64,000 nucleotides of DNA, taken from Ancylobacter lacus. GTDB lineage: Bacteria > Pseudomonadota > Alphaproteobacteria > Rhizobiales > Xanthobacteraceae. The stretch spans positions 1-64,000 of the forward strand of contig NZ_JAHBGE010000007.1 of assembly GCF_018390635.1 (NCBI RefSeq), given 5' to 3'. Position numbers and translations under genes: made by a program. The notes below the pieces were generated by a model. It worked only from the letters and a program-made list of their open reading frames with translations, was not told where the DNA came from and searched no databases. This document shows positions 42,071-50,637 of the stretch, piece by piece. Each line of letters starts with the position of its first letter. The stretch's first letter is position 1.

Positions 42071-43501
42071 GTGCAGCGCAATTTCATCGGCGGGGCGTGG
42101 GTCGAGGGATCCGGCGCCCTGCAGAACGTGAATCCGTCGGACGTTTCCGATGTGATCGACCAGTTCTCCCTCGCGACGCCCGCCCAGGTCGGCGACGCGA
42201 TCGCGGCCGCGCGGTCCGCGATTCCGGTCTGGGGAGCCATGACGCTGCAGGCCCGCAGCGAGGCGCTGGATGCCATCGGCACCGCGATTCTGGCCCGCCG
42301 CGAGGTGCTCGGGCGGCTGCTGTCGCGCGAGGAAGGCAAGCCGCTCGCCGACGGCATTGGCGAGGTGACGCGTGCCGGCCAGCTCTTCAAGTTCTACGCG
42401 GGCGAGGTGCTTCGCCTTGCCGGCGAACGACTGCCCTCGATCCGGGCCGGCGTCGAGGTGGAGGTGATGCCGGAGCCCATCGGAGTGGTCGGGCTGATCA
42501 CGCCCTGGAACTATCCCTCCTCCGTTCCGGCCAACAAGATCGCGCCGGCGATCGCCTACGGCAATGCGGTGGTGCTGAAGCCTTCCGAGCTTGTACCGGC
42601 GAGCGCCGTGGCCCTGTTCGAGATCATGGAACAGGCGGGGCTTCCCGCCGGGCTGGTCAACCTGGTCATTGGCGCCGCCGATGTCGGCGAAGCGCTGGCC
42701 ACCTCGCCGGAGATCAACGGCATCAGCTTCACCGGCTCGACCGCTACCGGCCGCAAGGTGGCAGCCCATGCGGTGGGCAACGGCGCGAAAGTGCAGCTCG
42801 AGCTGGGCGGCAAGAACCCGCTCGTGGTGCTCGACGACGCCCCGTTCGACATCGCGGTCGAATGTGCCGTGAACGGTGCGTTCTACCAGACCGGCCAACG
42901 CTGCACGGCCTCGAGCCGGCTCATCGTCACCGAGGGGGTGCATGACCGCTTCGTCGCCGCGGTGGCAGAACGCGTGCGTGGCCTGAAGGTCGGCCACGCG
43001 CTGGAGGCCAGCACCCAGGTCGGCCCCGTGATCGACGAACGCCAGCTCGCCAAGGACATGTCCTACATCGACATTGCGCGCGCCGAGGGGGCGCGGCTGG
43101 TCGTTGGTGGTGAGCGGCTCAACCGCGCGACCGAGGGCTTCTACCTGTCGCCCGCGCTCTTCGCCGACACCCATCGCGACATGCGCATCAACCGGGAGGA
43201 AGTGTTCGGCCCGGTGGCGTCGGTGATCCGGGTGAAGGACTATGAAGAAGCGCTCGAGGTCGCCAACGACACCGCCTATGGCCTTTCCGCCGGCATCTGC
43301 ACGACGACGATGAAATACGCCCACCATTTTCGCCGCAACGTGAAGGCCGGCATGACCATGCTGAACCTGCCAACGGCGGGCGTGGATTACCATGTGCCGT
43401 TCGGCGGCGCGAAGGCCTCCGGCTACGGGCCGAAGGAGCAGGGCCGCGCCGCGCGCGACTTCTTCACCCAGACCAAGACGTCATACCTGCCGGAAGGCTG
43501 A
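42071..43501 (+). CDS. NAD(P)-dependent aldehyde/semialdehyde dehydrogenase
   Basis: A 476-residue ALDH-superfamily enzyme. Catalytic residues are E244 (VQLELGGKN) and C278 (GQRCTASS); ITPWNYPSSVPANKIAPAIAYG and VLKPSE line the cofactor site. The C-terminus DYHVPFGGAKASGYGPKEQGRAARDFF is of the 2-oxoglutarate-semialdehyde/5-oxopentanoate-like type. It would oxidise the omega-oxo acid from the aminotransferase to a dicarboxylic acid. It starts at GTG 42071 after GAAGGGAAGCTGAAC, and is convergent with gntR. Confidence 0.85.
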   Translation: MQRNFIGGAWVEGSGALQNVNPSDVSDVIDQFSLATPAQVGDAIAAARSAIPVWGAMTLQARSEALDAIGTAILARREVLGRLLSREEGKPLADGIGEVTRAGQLFKFYAGEVLRLAGERLPSIRAGVEVEVMPEPIGVVGLITPWNYPSSVPANKIAPAIAYGNAVVLKPSELVPASAVALFEIMEQAGLPAGLVNLVIGAADVGEALATSPEINGISFTGSTATGRKVAAHAVGNGAKVQLELGGKNPLVVLDDAPFDIAVECAVNGAFYQTGQRCTASSRLIVTEGVHDRFVAAVAERVRGLKVGHALEASTQVGPVIDERQLAKDMSYIDIARAEGARLVVGGERLNRATEGFYLSPALFADTHRDMRINREEVFGPVASVIRVKDYEEALEVANDTAYGLSAGICTTTMKYAHHFRRNVKAGMTMLNLPTAGVDYHVPFGGAKASGYGPKEQGRAARDFFTQTKTSYLPEG

Positions 43502-43514
43502 CCCGGCGCAGCGC

Positions 43515-43540
43515 GCCGGCCGGCTCACTTGCCGGCCGGC
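43515..43540. terminator. GC-rich palindrome between convergent aldehyde dehydrogenase and gntR
   Basis: Ten-base arms GCCGGCCGGC flank a 6-base loop that contains the gntR stop codon. There is no T-run in either direction, so it is at best a weak or Rho-assisted transcription stop between convergent genes. Confidence 0.45.
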
Positions 43541-44223
43541 GGCTCCGCCGATGTCTCGGCAAACACCGCCACGCGCTTGAGGAAGGCGGCGCCGCCGGCG
43601 ACATCTTCCTCCATCGCGGCACGGGCCGTCCGGCCATCCGCCCGGCGCAGCGCGGCGATCACCGCGTCATACCGGTCGGTGTCGAGCTGGCCGCGAATAT
43701 CGGCCGCGTAATGGCGCATGAAGGGCCCGATCTGCAGCCACAGCCGCTCGATCAGGTCTTCCAGTGCCGGCGCCCGCGCCGCCTTGAAGACGGTGAACTT
43801 GAACTGCTGATTAAGGCGCAAATAGGCGTCGGCATCGTTCGCCTGGGCCGCCTCGTGCAGTTCGCCGGCGATCTGCTGAAGCGCCTCGATCTCCTCGCCG
43901 GAGATGACACGCGCGGCCTTTTCGGTGGCGATGCCTTCGAGCAGCATGCGCAGCTCGATCAACTCGTCGAACTGCTCGCGTGTCAGCAGCGGAATGGAGA
44001 TCGTTCCATTTGCGAGCGCGGTGACGGCCTTCTCCGCGGCGAGCCGGGCGAAAGCGGCGCGCACCGGCATGGTGCTGACCCCGAAGGCCGACGAGATGGC
44101 ACGCACCGTCAGCTTCTGGCCGGGCTCGAACCGAGCGGCGATGATGGCGGCACGCAGTTCGCGATGGACCCGCTCATGCAGCGGGTCCCTCTCCATCTTC
44201 TCAAAAACGAGCTGTTCGGTCAT
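43525..44223 (-). CDS. GntR-family regulator, FCD (FadR) subfamily
   Basis: A 232-residue regulator. Residues about 15-75 are the winged helix (LRAAIIAARFEPGQKLTVRAISSAFGVSTMPVRAAFARL); the rest is an all-helical FCD ligand domain (LIELRMLLEGIATEKAARVI, RLNQQFKFTVFKAARAPALEDLIERLWLQIGP). FCD regulators bind organic acids or metal ions. A GTGATCAC-containing word occurs upstream of this gene and of the hyuBA, porter, aminotransferase and dehydrogenase genes, so it probably represses the whole set and itself until the inducer appears. Confidence 0.87.
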   Translation of the reverse strand: MTEQLVFEKMERDPLHERVHRELRAAIIAARFEPGQKLTVRAISSAFGVSTMPVRAAFARLAAEKAVTALANGTISIPLLTREQFDELIELRMLLEGIATEKAARVISGEEIEALQQIAGELHEAAQANDADAYLRLNQQFKFTVFKAARAPALEDLIERLWLQIGPFMRHYAADIRGQLDTDRYDAVIAALRRADGRTARAAMEEDVAGGAAFLKRVAVFAETSAEPPAGK

Positions 44224-44282
44224 GCGTTTCGACAGGCGCCCTGCGCTTTCGTGCCTACGTCATGAACAGGGGTAAGCTATTT

Positions 44283-44296
44283 TGTGATCACTAATC
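44283..44296. promoter_or_regulatory. GntR-type operator word upstream of gntR
   Basis: TGTGATCACTAATC, one base different from the other two copies, is 60 bases upstream of the gntR start. AGCTATTT before it matches AGCTATTC before the hyuB copy. The position suits autoregulation. Confidence 0.6.
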
Positions 44297-44372
44297 TAGT
44301 CACTTTCTCAGGCCGGCGCCACTTTTCGCGTCGTGGTTGCCGCAACGTGCATCTGTCGATGCGCCGGCCCGA

Positions 44373-44774
44373 TCATTCCGAAACGTCACCTCTCATCATC
44401 AGATATTCCGCCAGATTCTCGACCGTGATGAGCGCGAGCCTCTTGCCATCCTTTTCAACGACGAGGGCGTCGTGATCGCCGTGAAGCATCGTTCCGGCGA
44501 TGCAGAAGACGGGATCGTCGGGGCTGCATCGCAGCAGATCGGGGGCCGGCGTGCCTGCCCGCTCGACCGCCGAGAACGAATCGATCAGGTGTCGCGTCGA
44601 GACGACCCGTTCGGCCCCGCCGCAGGAGCGCACCAGCAGAACCGCATCGAGGCCGCAGAAGGCGAGCAGGCAGGCGATCGACTCGAGAGGCTCGTCGACC
44701 CCCACCTCGACGAGAGGACAGCGGACTTTGCTCAGGATGTCGCCGACCGTCGGCGAGGCCGGTGCCGCCGCCAA
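44373..44774 (-). CDS. Small CBS-domain protein following hupE
   Basis: About 133 residues, read from TTG 44774, one base past the hupE stop. It looks like a pair of CBS motifs: VGDILSKVRCPLVEVGVDEPLESIACLLAF with ADAVLLVR-like DAVLLVRSCGGAERVVSTRHLIDSF, then LLRCSPDDPVFCIAGTMLHGDHDALVVEKDGKRLALITVENLAEYLM. CBS pairs bind adenosyl ligands and regulate partner proteins. There is no other domain. The position at the end of the hydrogenase gene cluster suggests a role tied to hydrogenase, but none is known to me. A TTG start after a one-base gap means translation depends on hupE. Confidence 0.6.
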   Translation of the reverse strand: MAAAPASPTVGDILSKVRCPLVEVGVDEPLESIACLLAFCGLDAVLLVRSCGGAERVVSTRHLIDSFSAVERAGTPAPDLLRCSPDDPVFCIAGTMLHGDHDALVVEKDGKRLALITVENLAEYLMMRGDVSE

Positions 44775-44775
44775 A

Positions 44776-45387
44776 TCACATGGTCCCCGCCACGAGGCCC
44801 ACGCCGATCAGGCAGGCGACCGCGCCGAGGGCGCGGGTCCACACCCGCCCCCGCACCTCCGCCGCCCGGTCGAGGACCAAGCCGGTGCAGAGGCCACCGA
44901 GGAGCAGGGCAGCGGTGGCGAGCATGAAGCCGGCGCCATAGGCGAGGCCGCCCGCATTTTTCGGAATCTCCGCGCCATGGGCATGCCCGTGGAACAGGGC
45001 AAAGAAGCCGACCAGCGCTGTGGCGAGCACCAGCGGCGCCCGGATGTCGAGCGCGACCGCGGCGCCGAGCACAACGACCGACAGCGCGATGCCGAGTTCG
45101 ACCAAGGGGATGTCGATACCCATCGCTCCGATGGCTCCGCCGAGCGCCATCACGCCGAGGAAGGCCGCTGGCACCGCCCAGAGCGCCCGGCCGCCCATCT
45201 GCCAGGCAAAAATACCGACCGTCACCATGGCCATGACGTGATCGAGCCCCATGATGGGATGAGTGAAGCCATGCACGAAGCCATGCGTCACCCCAACCCC
45301 CGTATGCGCGAGGGCAAGCGCCGGGCTGAGGACGACGAAGGGGAGCGCGGCGGCAAAGGTTGCGACGCGGCGGCGGTAAATGCCCAT
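44776..45387 (-). CDS. hupE: HupE/UreJ-family nickel permease
   Basis: A 203-residue membrane protein with about six helices after a signal-like N-terminus. The family signature HPIMGLDHVMAMVTVGIFA holds the histidines and aspartate that bind nickel, and GFFALFHGHAHGAEIP a second His-rich motif. HupE supplies Ni2+ for the hydrogenase active site. It follows hypE by 28 bases and precedes the CBS protein by one base. Confidence 0.88.
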   Translation of the reverse strand: MGIYRRRVATFAAALPFVVLSPALALAHTGVGVTHGFVHGFTHPIMGLDHVMAMVTVGIFAWQMGGRALWAVPAAFLGVMALGGAIGAMGIDIPLVELGIALSVVVLGAAVALDIRAPLVLATALVGFFALFHGHAHGAEIPKNAGGLAYGAGFMLATAALLLGGLCTGLVLDRAAEVRGRVWTRALGAVACLIGVGLVAGTM

Positions 45388-45415
45388 GGGTGTTCCTCCT
45401 GGAGTTTATTCTGGA

Positions 45416-46480
45416 TCAACAGATGCGCGGAAGCTGGTCCCCGACCAGCATGTCGACGATGCGCTCGCCGCCGAAGCGGGTTTCCATGACGACGCGCCCC
45501 GGCCGGCCATCGGTCACGGTGCCGATTTTTGCCGCGTCGCGCCCGAGCGGATGCCCGCGCAGCGCGCGGAGCGCCGCCTCGGCCTGCTCTGGCGGCACGA
45601 TGGCGACGATCTTGCCCTCATTGGCGAGATAGAGCGGATCGAGGCCGAGAATCTCGCAGAAGCCCTGCACGTCGCTGCGGATCGGCGTGTCGAGTTCGCG
45701 GATGCACACGCCGACGCCGCTCGCCGACGCCAGTTCGTTGAGCACCGCCGCAACACCACCCCGGGTGGCATCACGCAGCGTGCGCACGCCGGGCGCCGCG
45801 GTGACGAGCGTGTCGATCAGGTCGTGCAGCGCCGCGCAGTCGCTCCGGATTTCCGCGTCAAGCGCGAGATCGCCGCGGGCATTGAGTATCGCCGCGCCAT
45901 GGTCGCCGAGCTGGCCGTTGACCAGGACGACGTCGCCCGGCCTCGCCCGGCCTATACCCACCTCCATACCGGCGCGGATCACACCGATGCCGGTGGTGGT
46001 GATGAAGAGCTTGTCGCAGGCACCGCGCGCCACGACCTTGGTGTCGCCGGTGACGATGGGCACGCCCGCCGCATGGGCCGTGTCAGCCATGGAGCGGGCC
46101 ACCGCCCACAGGGTGTCGAGGGGCAGACCTTCCTCGATGATGACCGCGCAGGACAGCGCGACGGGCCGGGCGGCCCCGACGGCGAGGTCGTTGATCGTGC
46201 CGCAGACCGCGAGCTTGCCGATGTCACCGCCGGGGAAGAACAGCGGATCGACGACGAATCCGTCGGTGGTGAAGGCGAGCCGGTCGCCCTTCGCCATCAG
46301 CCCGGCAAGGTCGAAGCGGGCCTGGTCCTCGGGTGCGCCGCCGGTGGCGTTGAAGGTGTCGATGAACACCTCGTCGATGAGGTCGCGCATTGCGCTGCCG
46401 CCACCGCCATGCGCCAGCGTGACGCTTTTCGGCAGGGTGCGGCGTGGCGCCCGGAACGGCCGCGGGACAACGGGGTTCAT
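45416..46480 (-). CDS. hypE: Hydrogenase maturation protein HypE (carbamoyl dehydratase)
   Basis: A 354-residue AIR-synthase-fold protein. HGGGGSAMRDLIDEVF is the ATP-site region, and the C-terminus PRIC carries the cysteine that receives the carbamoyl group from HypF and is dehydrated to thiocyanate, the source of the CN ligands. It works with HypF and HypCD. ATG 46480 overlaps the hypD stop (ATGA). The open frame continues upstream into noise. Confidence 0.93.
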   Translation of the reverse strand: MNPVVPRPFRAPRRTLPKSVTLAHGGGGSAMRDLIDEVFIDTFNATGGAPEDQARFDLAGLMAKGDRLAFTTDGFVVDPLFFPGGDIGKLAVCGTINDLAVGAARPVALSCAVIIEEGLPLDTLWAVARSMADTAHAAGVPIVTGDTKVVARGACDKLFITTTGIGVIRAGMEVGIGRARPGDVVLVNGQLGDHGAAILNARGDLALDAEIRSDCAALHDLIDTLVTAAPGVRTLRDATRGGVAAVLNELASASGVGVCIRELDTPIRSDVQGFCEILGLDPLYLANEGKIVAIVPPEQAEAALRALRGHPLGRDAAKIGTVTDGRPGRVVMETRFGGERIVDMLVGDQLPRIC

Positions 46481-47613
46481 GCTGCGCCCTCCAGCTGCGG
46501 CTGGCGCAGGCCGCCATACTGGTAATAGGCCGCGCACGCACCTTCCGACGACACCATCAGGGCGCCAAGCGGCGTCTCCGGCGTGCAGGCGGTGCCGAAC
46601 ATCGGGCATGCCCACGGCTTCAACTGCCCGGTCAGCACCTCGCCGCAGCGGCAGGATTCGGGATCGGCGACCTGGATCTCCGACATCGCGAAGCGCCGCT
46701 CGGCATCGAACGAGGCATAGGCCTCGCGCAGCCGCACGCCGGAATGCGCGATGGAGCCCAGTCCGCGCCATTCGAAAGTCGGGCGCAGTTCGTAAACCTC
46801 GTCCACCGCGCCCATCGCCCGCGGATTGCCCGCGTCCGGCACCACCCGGGCATACTGGTTCTCAATGGCCGCCCGGCCCTCGTCGAGCTGGCGCAGCACC
46901 ATGAGCAGCGACTGCAGCAGATCGATTGGCTCGAAACCGGCCACCACCATCGGCTTGAGAAACTCCTCGGCAATGAAGCGGTAGGGTTCGATGCCGATGA
47001 CCATGGAGACGTGGCCCGGACCGATGAACCCGTCTATGCCGAGATTGGGCATCTCCAGGAGAGAGCGCAGGGTCGGAATGATGGTTATGTGGTTGCAGAA
47101 GATCGAGAAATTGGCGATGCCCTCGCGCGCCGCGCGGAGCACGGTGAGCGCGGTCGACGGCATGGTCGTCTCAAAGCCGAGACCGAAGAACACCACCTCA
47201 CGATCGGGATTTCGCCGGGCGAGCGCCAGCGCGTCCAGAGGCGAATAGACCATGCGGACATCGGCGCCGTCCGCCTTGGCGGCGAGCAGGCTCTTGCGCG
47301 AACCCGGCACGCGCATCGCGTCGCCGAAGGTGGCGAAGATCACGTTCGGGCGCTCGGCGATGGTCACGCAGTCGTCGACGCGCCCCATGGGCAGGACGCA
47401 GACCGGACAGCCCGGACCGTGCACGAACTCGATGATGTCCGGCAACAGGCCCTCGAGCCCGTAACGGAAGATGGCGTGGGTATGCCCGCCGCAGACTTCC
47501 ATGATCGAGAAGGGTCGGTCGCGACCGCGCTCCATGCGCGCGGCGAGGGTCTCGATCTCGCGAATCAGGCCGCGCGCCAGAGCGGGGTCGCGGAATTCAT
47601 CGACGTAACGCAT
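46477..47613 (-). CDS. hypD: Hydrogenase maturation protein HypD
   Basis: A 378-residue Fe-S protein on which the Fe(CN)2CO unit is assembled with HypC. It carries EVCGGHTHAIFRYGLEGLLP, HGPGCPVCVLPMG (thiol-redox pair), FGLGFETTMPSTA and the C-terminal cluster ligands in CRCGEVLTGQLKPWACPMFG and CTPETPLGALMVSSEGACAAYYQYG. ATG 47613 starts MRYVDEFRDP, the usual beginning. Stop overlaps hypE by ATGA; 14 bases separate it from hypC. Confidence 0.93.
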   Translation of the reverse strand: MRYVDEFRDPALARGLIREIETLAARMERGRDRPFSIMEVCGGHTHAIFRYGLEGLLPDIIEFVHGPGCPVCVLPMGRVDDCVTIAERPNVIFATFGDAMRVPGSRKSLLAAKADGADVRMVYSPLDALALARRNPDREVVFFGLGFETTMPSTALTVLRAAREGIANFSIFCNHITIIPTLRSLLEMPNLGIDGFIGPGHVSMVIGIEPYRFIAEEFLKPMVVAGFEPIDLLQSLLMVLRQLDEGRAAIENQYARVVPDAGNPRAMGAVDEVYELRPTFEWRGLGSIAHSGVRLREAYASFDAERRFAMSEIQVADPESCRCGEVLTGQLKPWACPMFGTACTPETPLGALMVSSEGACAAYYQYGGLRQPQLEGAA

Positions 47614-47627
47614 GCCGGGACTCCCTA

Positions 47628-47942
47628 TCACTGCGCGCGCGGCGCGAGGGATGGATGGAAGGGTTCGGCGCTGCTGGTGCGCATCGCCTCGATCTCGCCC
47701 TCCGCTTCGCCGATCTCGGTGAGCACCTTGAGCGTGGCGGCGGCCTCTTCCTCGTCGATGACGCTCATCGCGAAGCCGACATGGACCAGCACCCACGCGC
47801 CGACCAGCGCATCGAGGCTTCGCCCGGGTTCGGCGACGCAGACCACGTCGACGGTACGTCGCACGCCGGAGACATCGACGCTGGCGAGCATGGCGTCCTC
47901 GTCGACGATGGCGACGATGCGGCCGGGAATACCGAGACACAT
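47628..47942 (-). CDS. hypC: Hydrogenase maturation chaperone HypC
   Basis: A 104-residue HypC. It starts MCLGIPGRI with the essential N-terminal cysteine (C2) that binds iron, and has VLVHVGFAMSVIDEEEA near the middle. It shuttles the Fe(CN)2CO group from HypD to the large subunit. The final 20 residues (SSAEPFHPSLAPRAQ) extend beyond the common length. A second family member, HupF, lies at 53813-54154. Confidence 0.92.
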   Translation of the reverse strand: MCLGIPGRIVAIVDEDAMLASVDVSGVRRTVDVVCVAEPGRSLDALVGAWVLVHVGFAMSVIDEEEAAATLKVLTEIGEAEGEIEAMRTSSAEPFHPSLAPRAQ

Positions 47943-47954
47943 GACGGTTTCTCC

Positions 47955-49427
47955 TTAGTGGCTGCGGCCGAAAGTGCCGTCGCGGGCAATGCCGTAACGG
48001 TCGAGCTTGGCGCGCAGCCCGACGCGGGACAGGCCGAGTTCTTCGGCCGCGCGGCTCTTGTTCCAGCGGCAGCGCAGCAACGTTTCCATCAGGATCAAGG
48101 CCTCCATCCGCTCGATGCGGTCCTTGAGCGGACCGGTGTCGCGGATCGCGAGATCGGACGGCGCTGTCTCGGCGGCGGAGGCCGAGGCTCCGCGCAGCAC
48201 ATGAGGCGACAGAAGGTCGGCTCCCAGCCGCTCGCCGCCCCCCAGCACCAGCATGCGGGTGAGCTCGTTCTGCAGTTCGCGCACGTTGCCGGGCCAGTCA
48301 TAGGCCTTGATGCACGCCAGCGCTTCCTCGGTGAAGCCTTTGGTGCGCTTCCCATGTGTGCCCGACAGGCTGTCGAGGAGACGCAGGGCGAGCACCGGCA
48401 GGTCGCCCCGGCGCTCGCGCAGCGGCGGCAGCGTCAGCACCATGGCGGACAACCGGTAATACAGATCCTCCCGGAAGCGGCCGGCCTTCACCTCGGCGGC
48501 GAGGTCGCGGTGCGTGGCGGCGACCACGCGGACATCGACGCGCCTGGTCTCGTTGGCGCCGACCGGCCGGATCTCCCCCTCTTGCAGGAAGCGCAGCAGC
48601 TTGACCTGGAAAGCGGGCGAGACGTCGCCGATCTCATCGAGCAGGACGGTGCCGCCATCGGCCTGATCGAGCAGGCCGATGCGGTTGGCATAAGCGCCGG
48701 TGAAGGAGCCCTTCCGGTGACCGAACAGTTCGGATTCGAGCAGTTCGTCCGGGATGGCGCCGCAGTTCACCGCGAAGAACGGACGCTCGGAGCGCAGGCT
48801 CGAATAATGGATGGCGCGAGCCAGCAATTCCTTGCCGGTGCCCGTCTCTCCCAGCACCAATACCGGTATGTCGAAGGCCGCGACCTGCGCAGCCCGGCGG
48901 CAGACCTCGTCCAGCGGGCTGCCCGGCGCGCGCACCAGCGCATCGAAATGATAGCTGCGCAGCACGCGTTCGTGCTGCTCGGCGAAGCGGACTTCGGCCG
49001 CGGGCACGGCGAGCTTGAGCTCCAGCGAAAGCCGGTCGTGTTCGCGCTGGAGATGGTAGAGCCGTGCGGCTCCCTGCGCCGCCAGCAGGAGCTGGTCGGG
49101 GTGCCACGGCTTGGTGATGAACTGGTAGATTCCAGCCTCGTTGATGGCGCCGATCATGTCCTGCGGGTCGGTGTAGCCGGTGACGATGATGCGTACGACG
49201 TCCGGCCAGCGCCGGCGAACCTCGGTGAGCAGGTCGACCCCTGATCGCTCGGGCATGCGCTGGTCGCAGAAGATGACCTGAATCCACTCCTTTTCGAGAA
49301 TCTCCAGCGCACCGGAAGCCCGCAGGGCGGTGTGGACAACGAAATCCTCGCCGAGCACGCGGGCGATCACTTCGGCCGACCGCGGCTCGTCGTCGACGAC
49401 GAGAATGCCGGGAAGCGTCTGGCTCAC
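47955..49427 (-). CDS. hupR: NtrC-type response regulator of hydrogenase genes
   Basis: A 490-residue regulator. Receiver domain 1-125 with phosphoacceptor D55 (FCDQRMPE); central AAA+ domain with Walker A GETGTGKE, the sigma54-contact loop GSFTGA (GAFTGA variant), Walker [13 protein letters not shown], and [13 protein letters not shown]-terminal Fis-type helix-turn-helix ([25 protein letters not shown]). In this family HupT controls HupR, and the unphosphorylated form activates hup genes in R. capsulatus. The good sigma54 promoter upstream of hupS fits this protein. It overlaps hypB by ATGA. Confidence 0.9.
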   Translation of the reverse strand: MSQTLPGILVVDDEPRSAEVIARVLGEDFVVHTALRASGALEILEKEWIQVIFCDQRMPERSGVDLLTEVRRRWPDVVRIIVTGYTDPQDMIGAINEAGIYQFITKPWHPDQLLLAAQGAARLYHLQREHDRLSLELKLAVPAAEVRFAEQHERVLRSYHFDALVRAPGSPLDEVCRRAAQVAAFDIPVLVLGETGTGKELLARAIHYSSLRSERPFFAVNCGAIPDELLESELFGHRKGSFTGAYANRIGLLDQADGGTVLLDEIGDVSPAFQVKLLRFLQEGEIRPVGANETRRVDVRVVAATHRDLAAEVKAGRFREDLYYRLSAMVLTLPPLRERRGDLPVLALRLLDSLSGTHGKRTKGFTEEALACIKAYDWPGNVRELQNELTRMLVLGGGERLGADLLSPHVLRGASASAAETAPSDLAIRDTGPLKDRIERMEALILMETLLRCRWNKSRAAEELGLSRVGLRAKLDRYGIARDGTFGRSH

Positions 49428-50296
49428 GGCAGTGCCTCCGCCGCGGCGCGCAGGGATTTGGCCCGGCTTTCCGCAGCCGCCGCGAGGCCGTCGAGCCGCC
49501 GGCGCCGGATGTCGCCGAGCCAGCCGAGCCAGGCGGCGAGGCCGATGCCGCCCGTCTTGGTGCTGACATGGAGGACCGGCGCCACGGGATTGATCCGCGC
49601 GATGTTGCGCTCCATCGCGTCGATGTCGACGTCGAGATGGGGCAGCAGGTCCGTCTTGGTGAGCAGGACGAGATCGGCCGATTGGAAGATATCCGGGTAT
49701 TTCAGCGGCTTGTCTTCACCTTCGGTGACCGAGAGCAGCGTCACCCGCACCTCCTCGCCGAGATCGAAGGCGGCGGGGCAGACGAGGTTGCCGACATTCT
49801 CGATGAACAGCAGGCCGCCGGGCGGCAGGGGCAGTTCGTCCAGCGCATGCCCGACCATGTGCGCGTCGAGATGGCAGCCCTTGCCGGTGTTGATCTGCAC
49901 GGCGGGCGTGCCGGTGGCGCGGATGCGCTCGGCGTCGTTGGCGGTCTGCTGGTCGCCCTCGATCACGGCGGCCGGCACGCGCGCACCGAGGATACGCAAT
50001 GTCTCGACCAGCAACGTCGTCTTCCCGGCACCCGGCCCTGCCAGAAGATTGAGCGCGACGATGCCGCCGGCGTTCAGGCGGGCGCGATTGCGCGCGGCGT
50101 AGGCGTCATTCTTGGCCAGGATGCCGCGCTCGATCTCGACCGTGCGCGTGGCATCGGTCCCGGCGCCTTCGCCGTGATGATGATGCTCGTCACCGTGGAC
50201 GTGGGAATGATCGTGGCCATGCGCATGGTGGCGATGCTCGCCATGCGCGCCGGATATGGTGACATCGTGGGATCCGCAGCCGCATGAGACGCACAT
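49424..50296 (-). CDS. hypB: Hydrogenase nickel-insertion GTPase HypB
   Basis: About 290 residues. N-terminal MCVSCGCG is the high-affinity nickel motif; residues about 15-45 form a His-rich nickel-storage stretch ([21 protein letters not shown]). The GTPase P-loop is [14 protein letters not shown], with VIEGDQQT and LTKTDLLPH (NKxD-type) following. It loads Ni with HypA. The ATGATG start overlaps the hypA stop, so 50296 or 50299 may be used. Confidence 0.92.
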   Translation of the reverse strand: MCVSCGCGSHDVTISGAHGEHRHHAHGHDHSHVHGDEHHHHGEGAGTDATRTVEIERGILAKNDAYAARNRARLNAGGIVALNLLAGPGAGKTTLLVETLRILGARVPAAVIEGDQQTANDAERIRATGTPAVQINTGKGCHLDAHMVGHALDELPLPPGGLLFIENVGNLVCPAAFDLGEEVRVTLLSVTEGEDKPLKYPDIFQSADLVLLTKTDLLPHLDVDIDAMERNIARINPVAPVLHVSTKTGGIGLAAWLGWLGDIRRRRLDGLAAAAESRAKSLRAAAEALP

Positions 50297-50637
50297 CAAA
50301 CCACCTCCAGATTCCTGATCCGCATGTCGGTACCGCCATTCGCTCGCAGCCTCTCCCCTCCGCAGCCCGGACAGGGAGCCAGCCGGTCGGCAAGCTCGAC
50401 GGTGGTTCCGCAGTCAAAACACCAGGCGGTGCCCGGCTCGCCGAGGATGTCGAGTTCCGCGCCGTCGGCCAGTGAGCCCCGCATAACCACGTCGAAACCG
50501 AAGCGAAGCGCCTCGACCTCCACCCCGGCGAAGGCACCGACCGCAAGCCGCACCTTGGTCACCCGGGTGAAGCCATGCTCGCGAGCGGCCTCCCGCAGCG
50601 AGTCGAGCAGACTTTCGCACAGCGCCATCTCATGCAT
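50296..50637 (-). CDS. hypA: Hydrogenase nickel-insertion protein HypA
   Basis: A 113-residue Hyp[12 protein letters not shown] carries the Ni-binding H2; [22 protein letters not shown] holds the four structural zinc cysteines. It transfers nickel to the large subunit with HypB. It overlaps hupK by 8 bases at the start and hypB at the end. Confidence 0.92.
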   Translation of the reverse strand: MHEMALCESLLDSLREAAREHGFTRVTKVRLAVGAFAGVEVEALRFGFDVVMRGSLADGAELDILGEPGTAWCFDCGTTVELADRLAPCPGCGGERLRANGGTDMRIRNLEVV

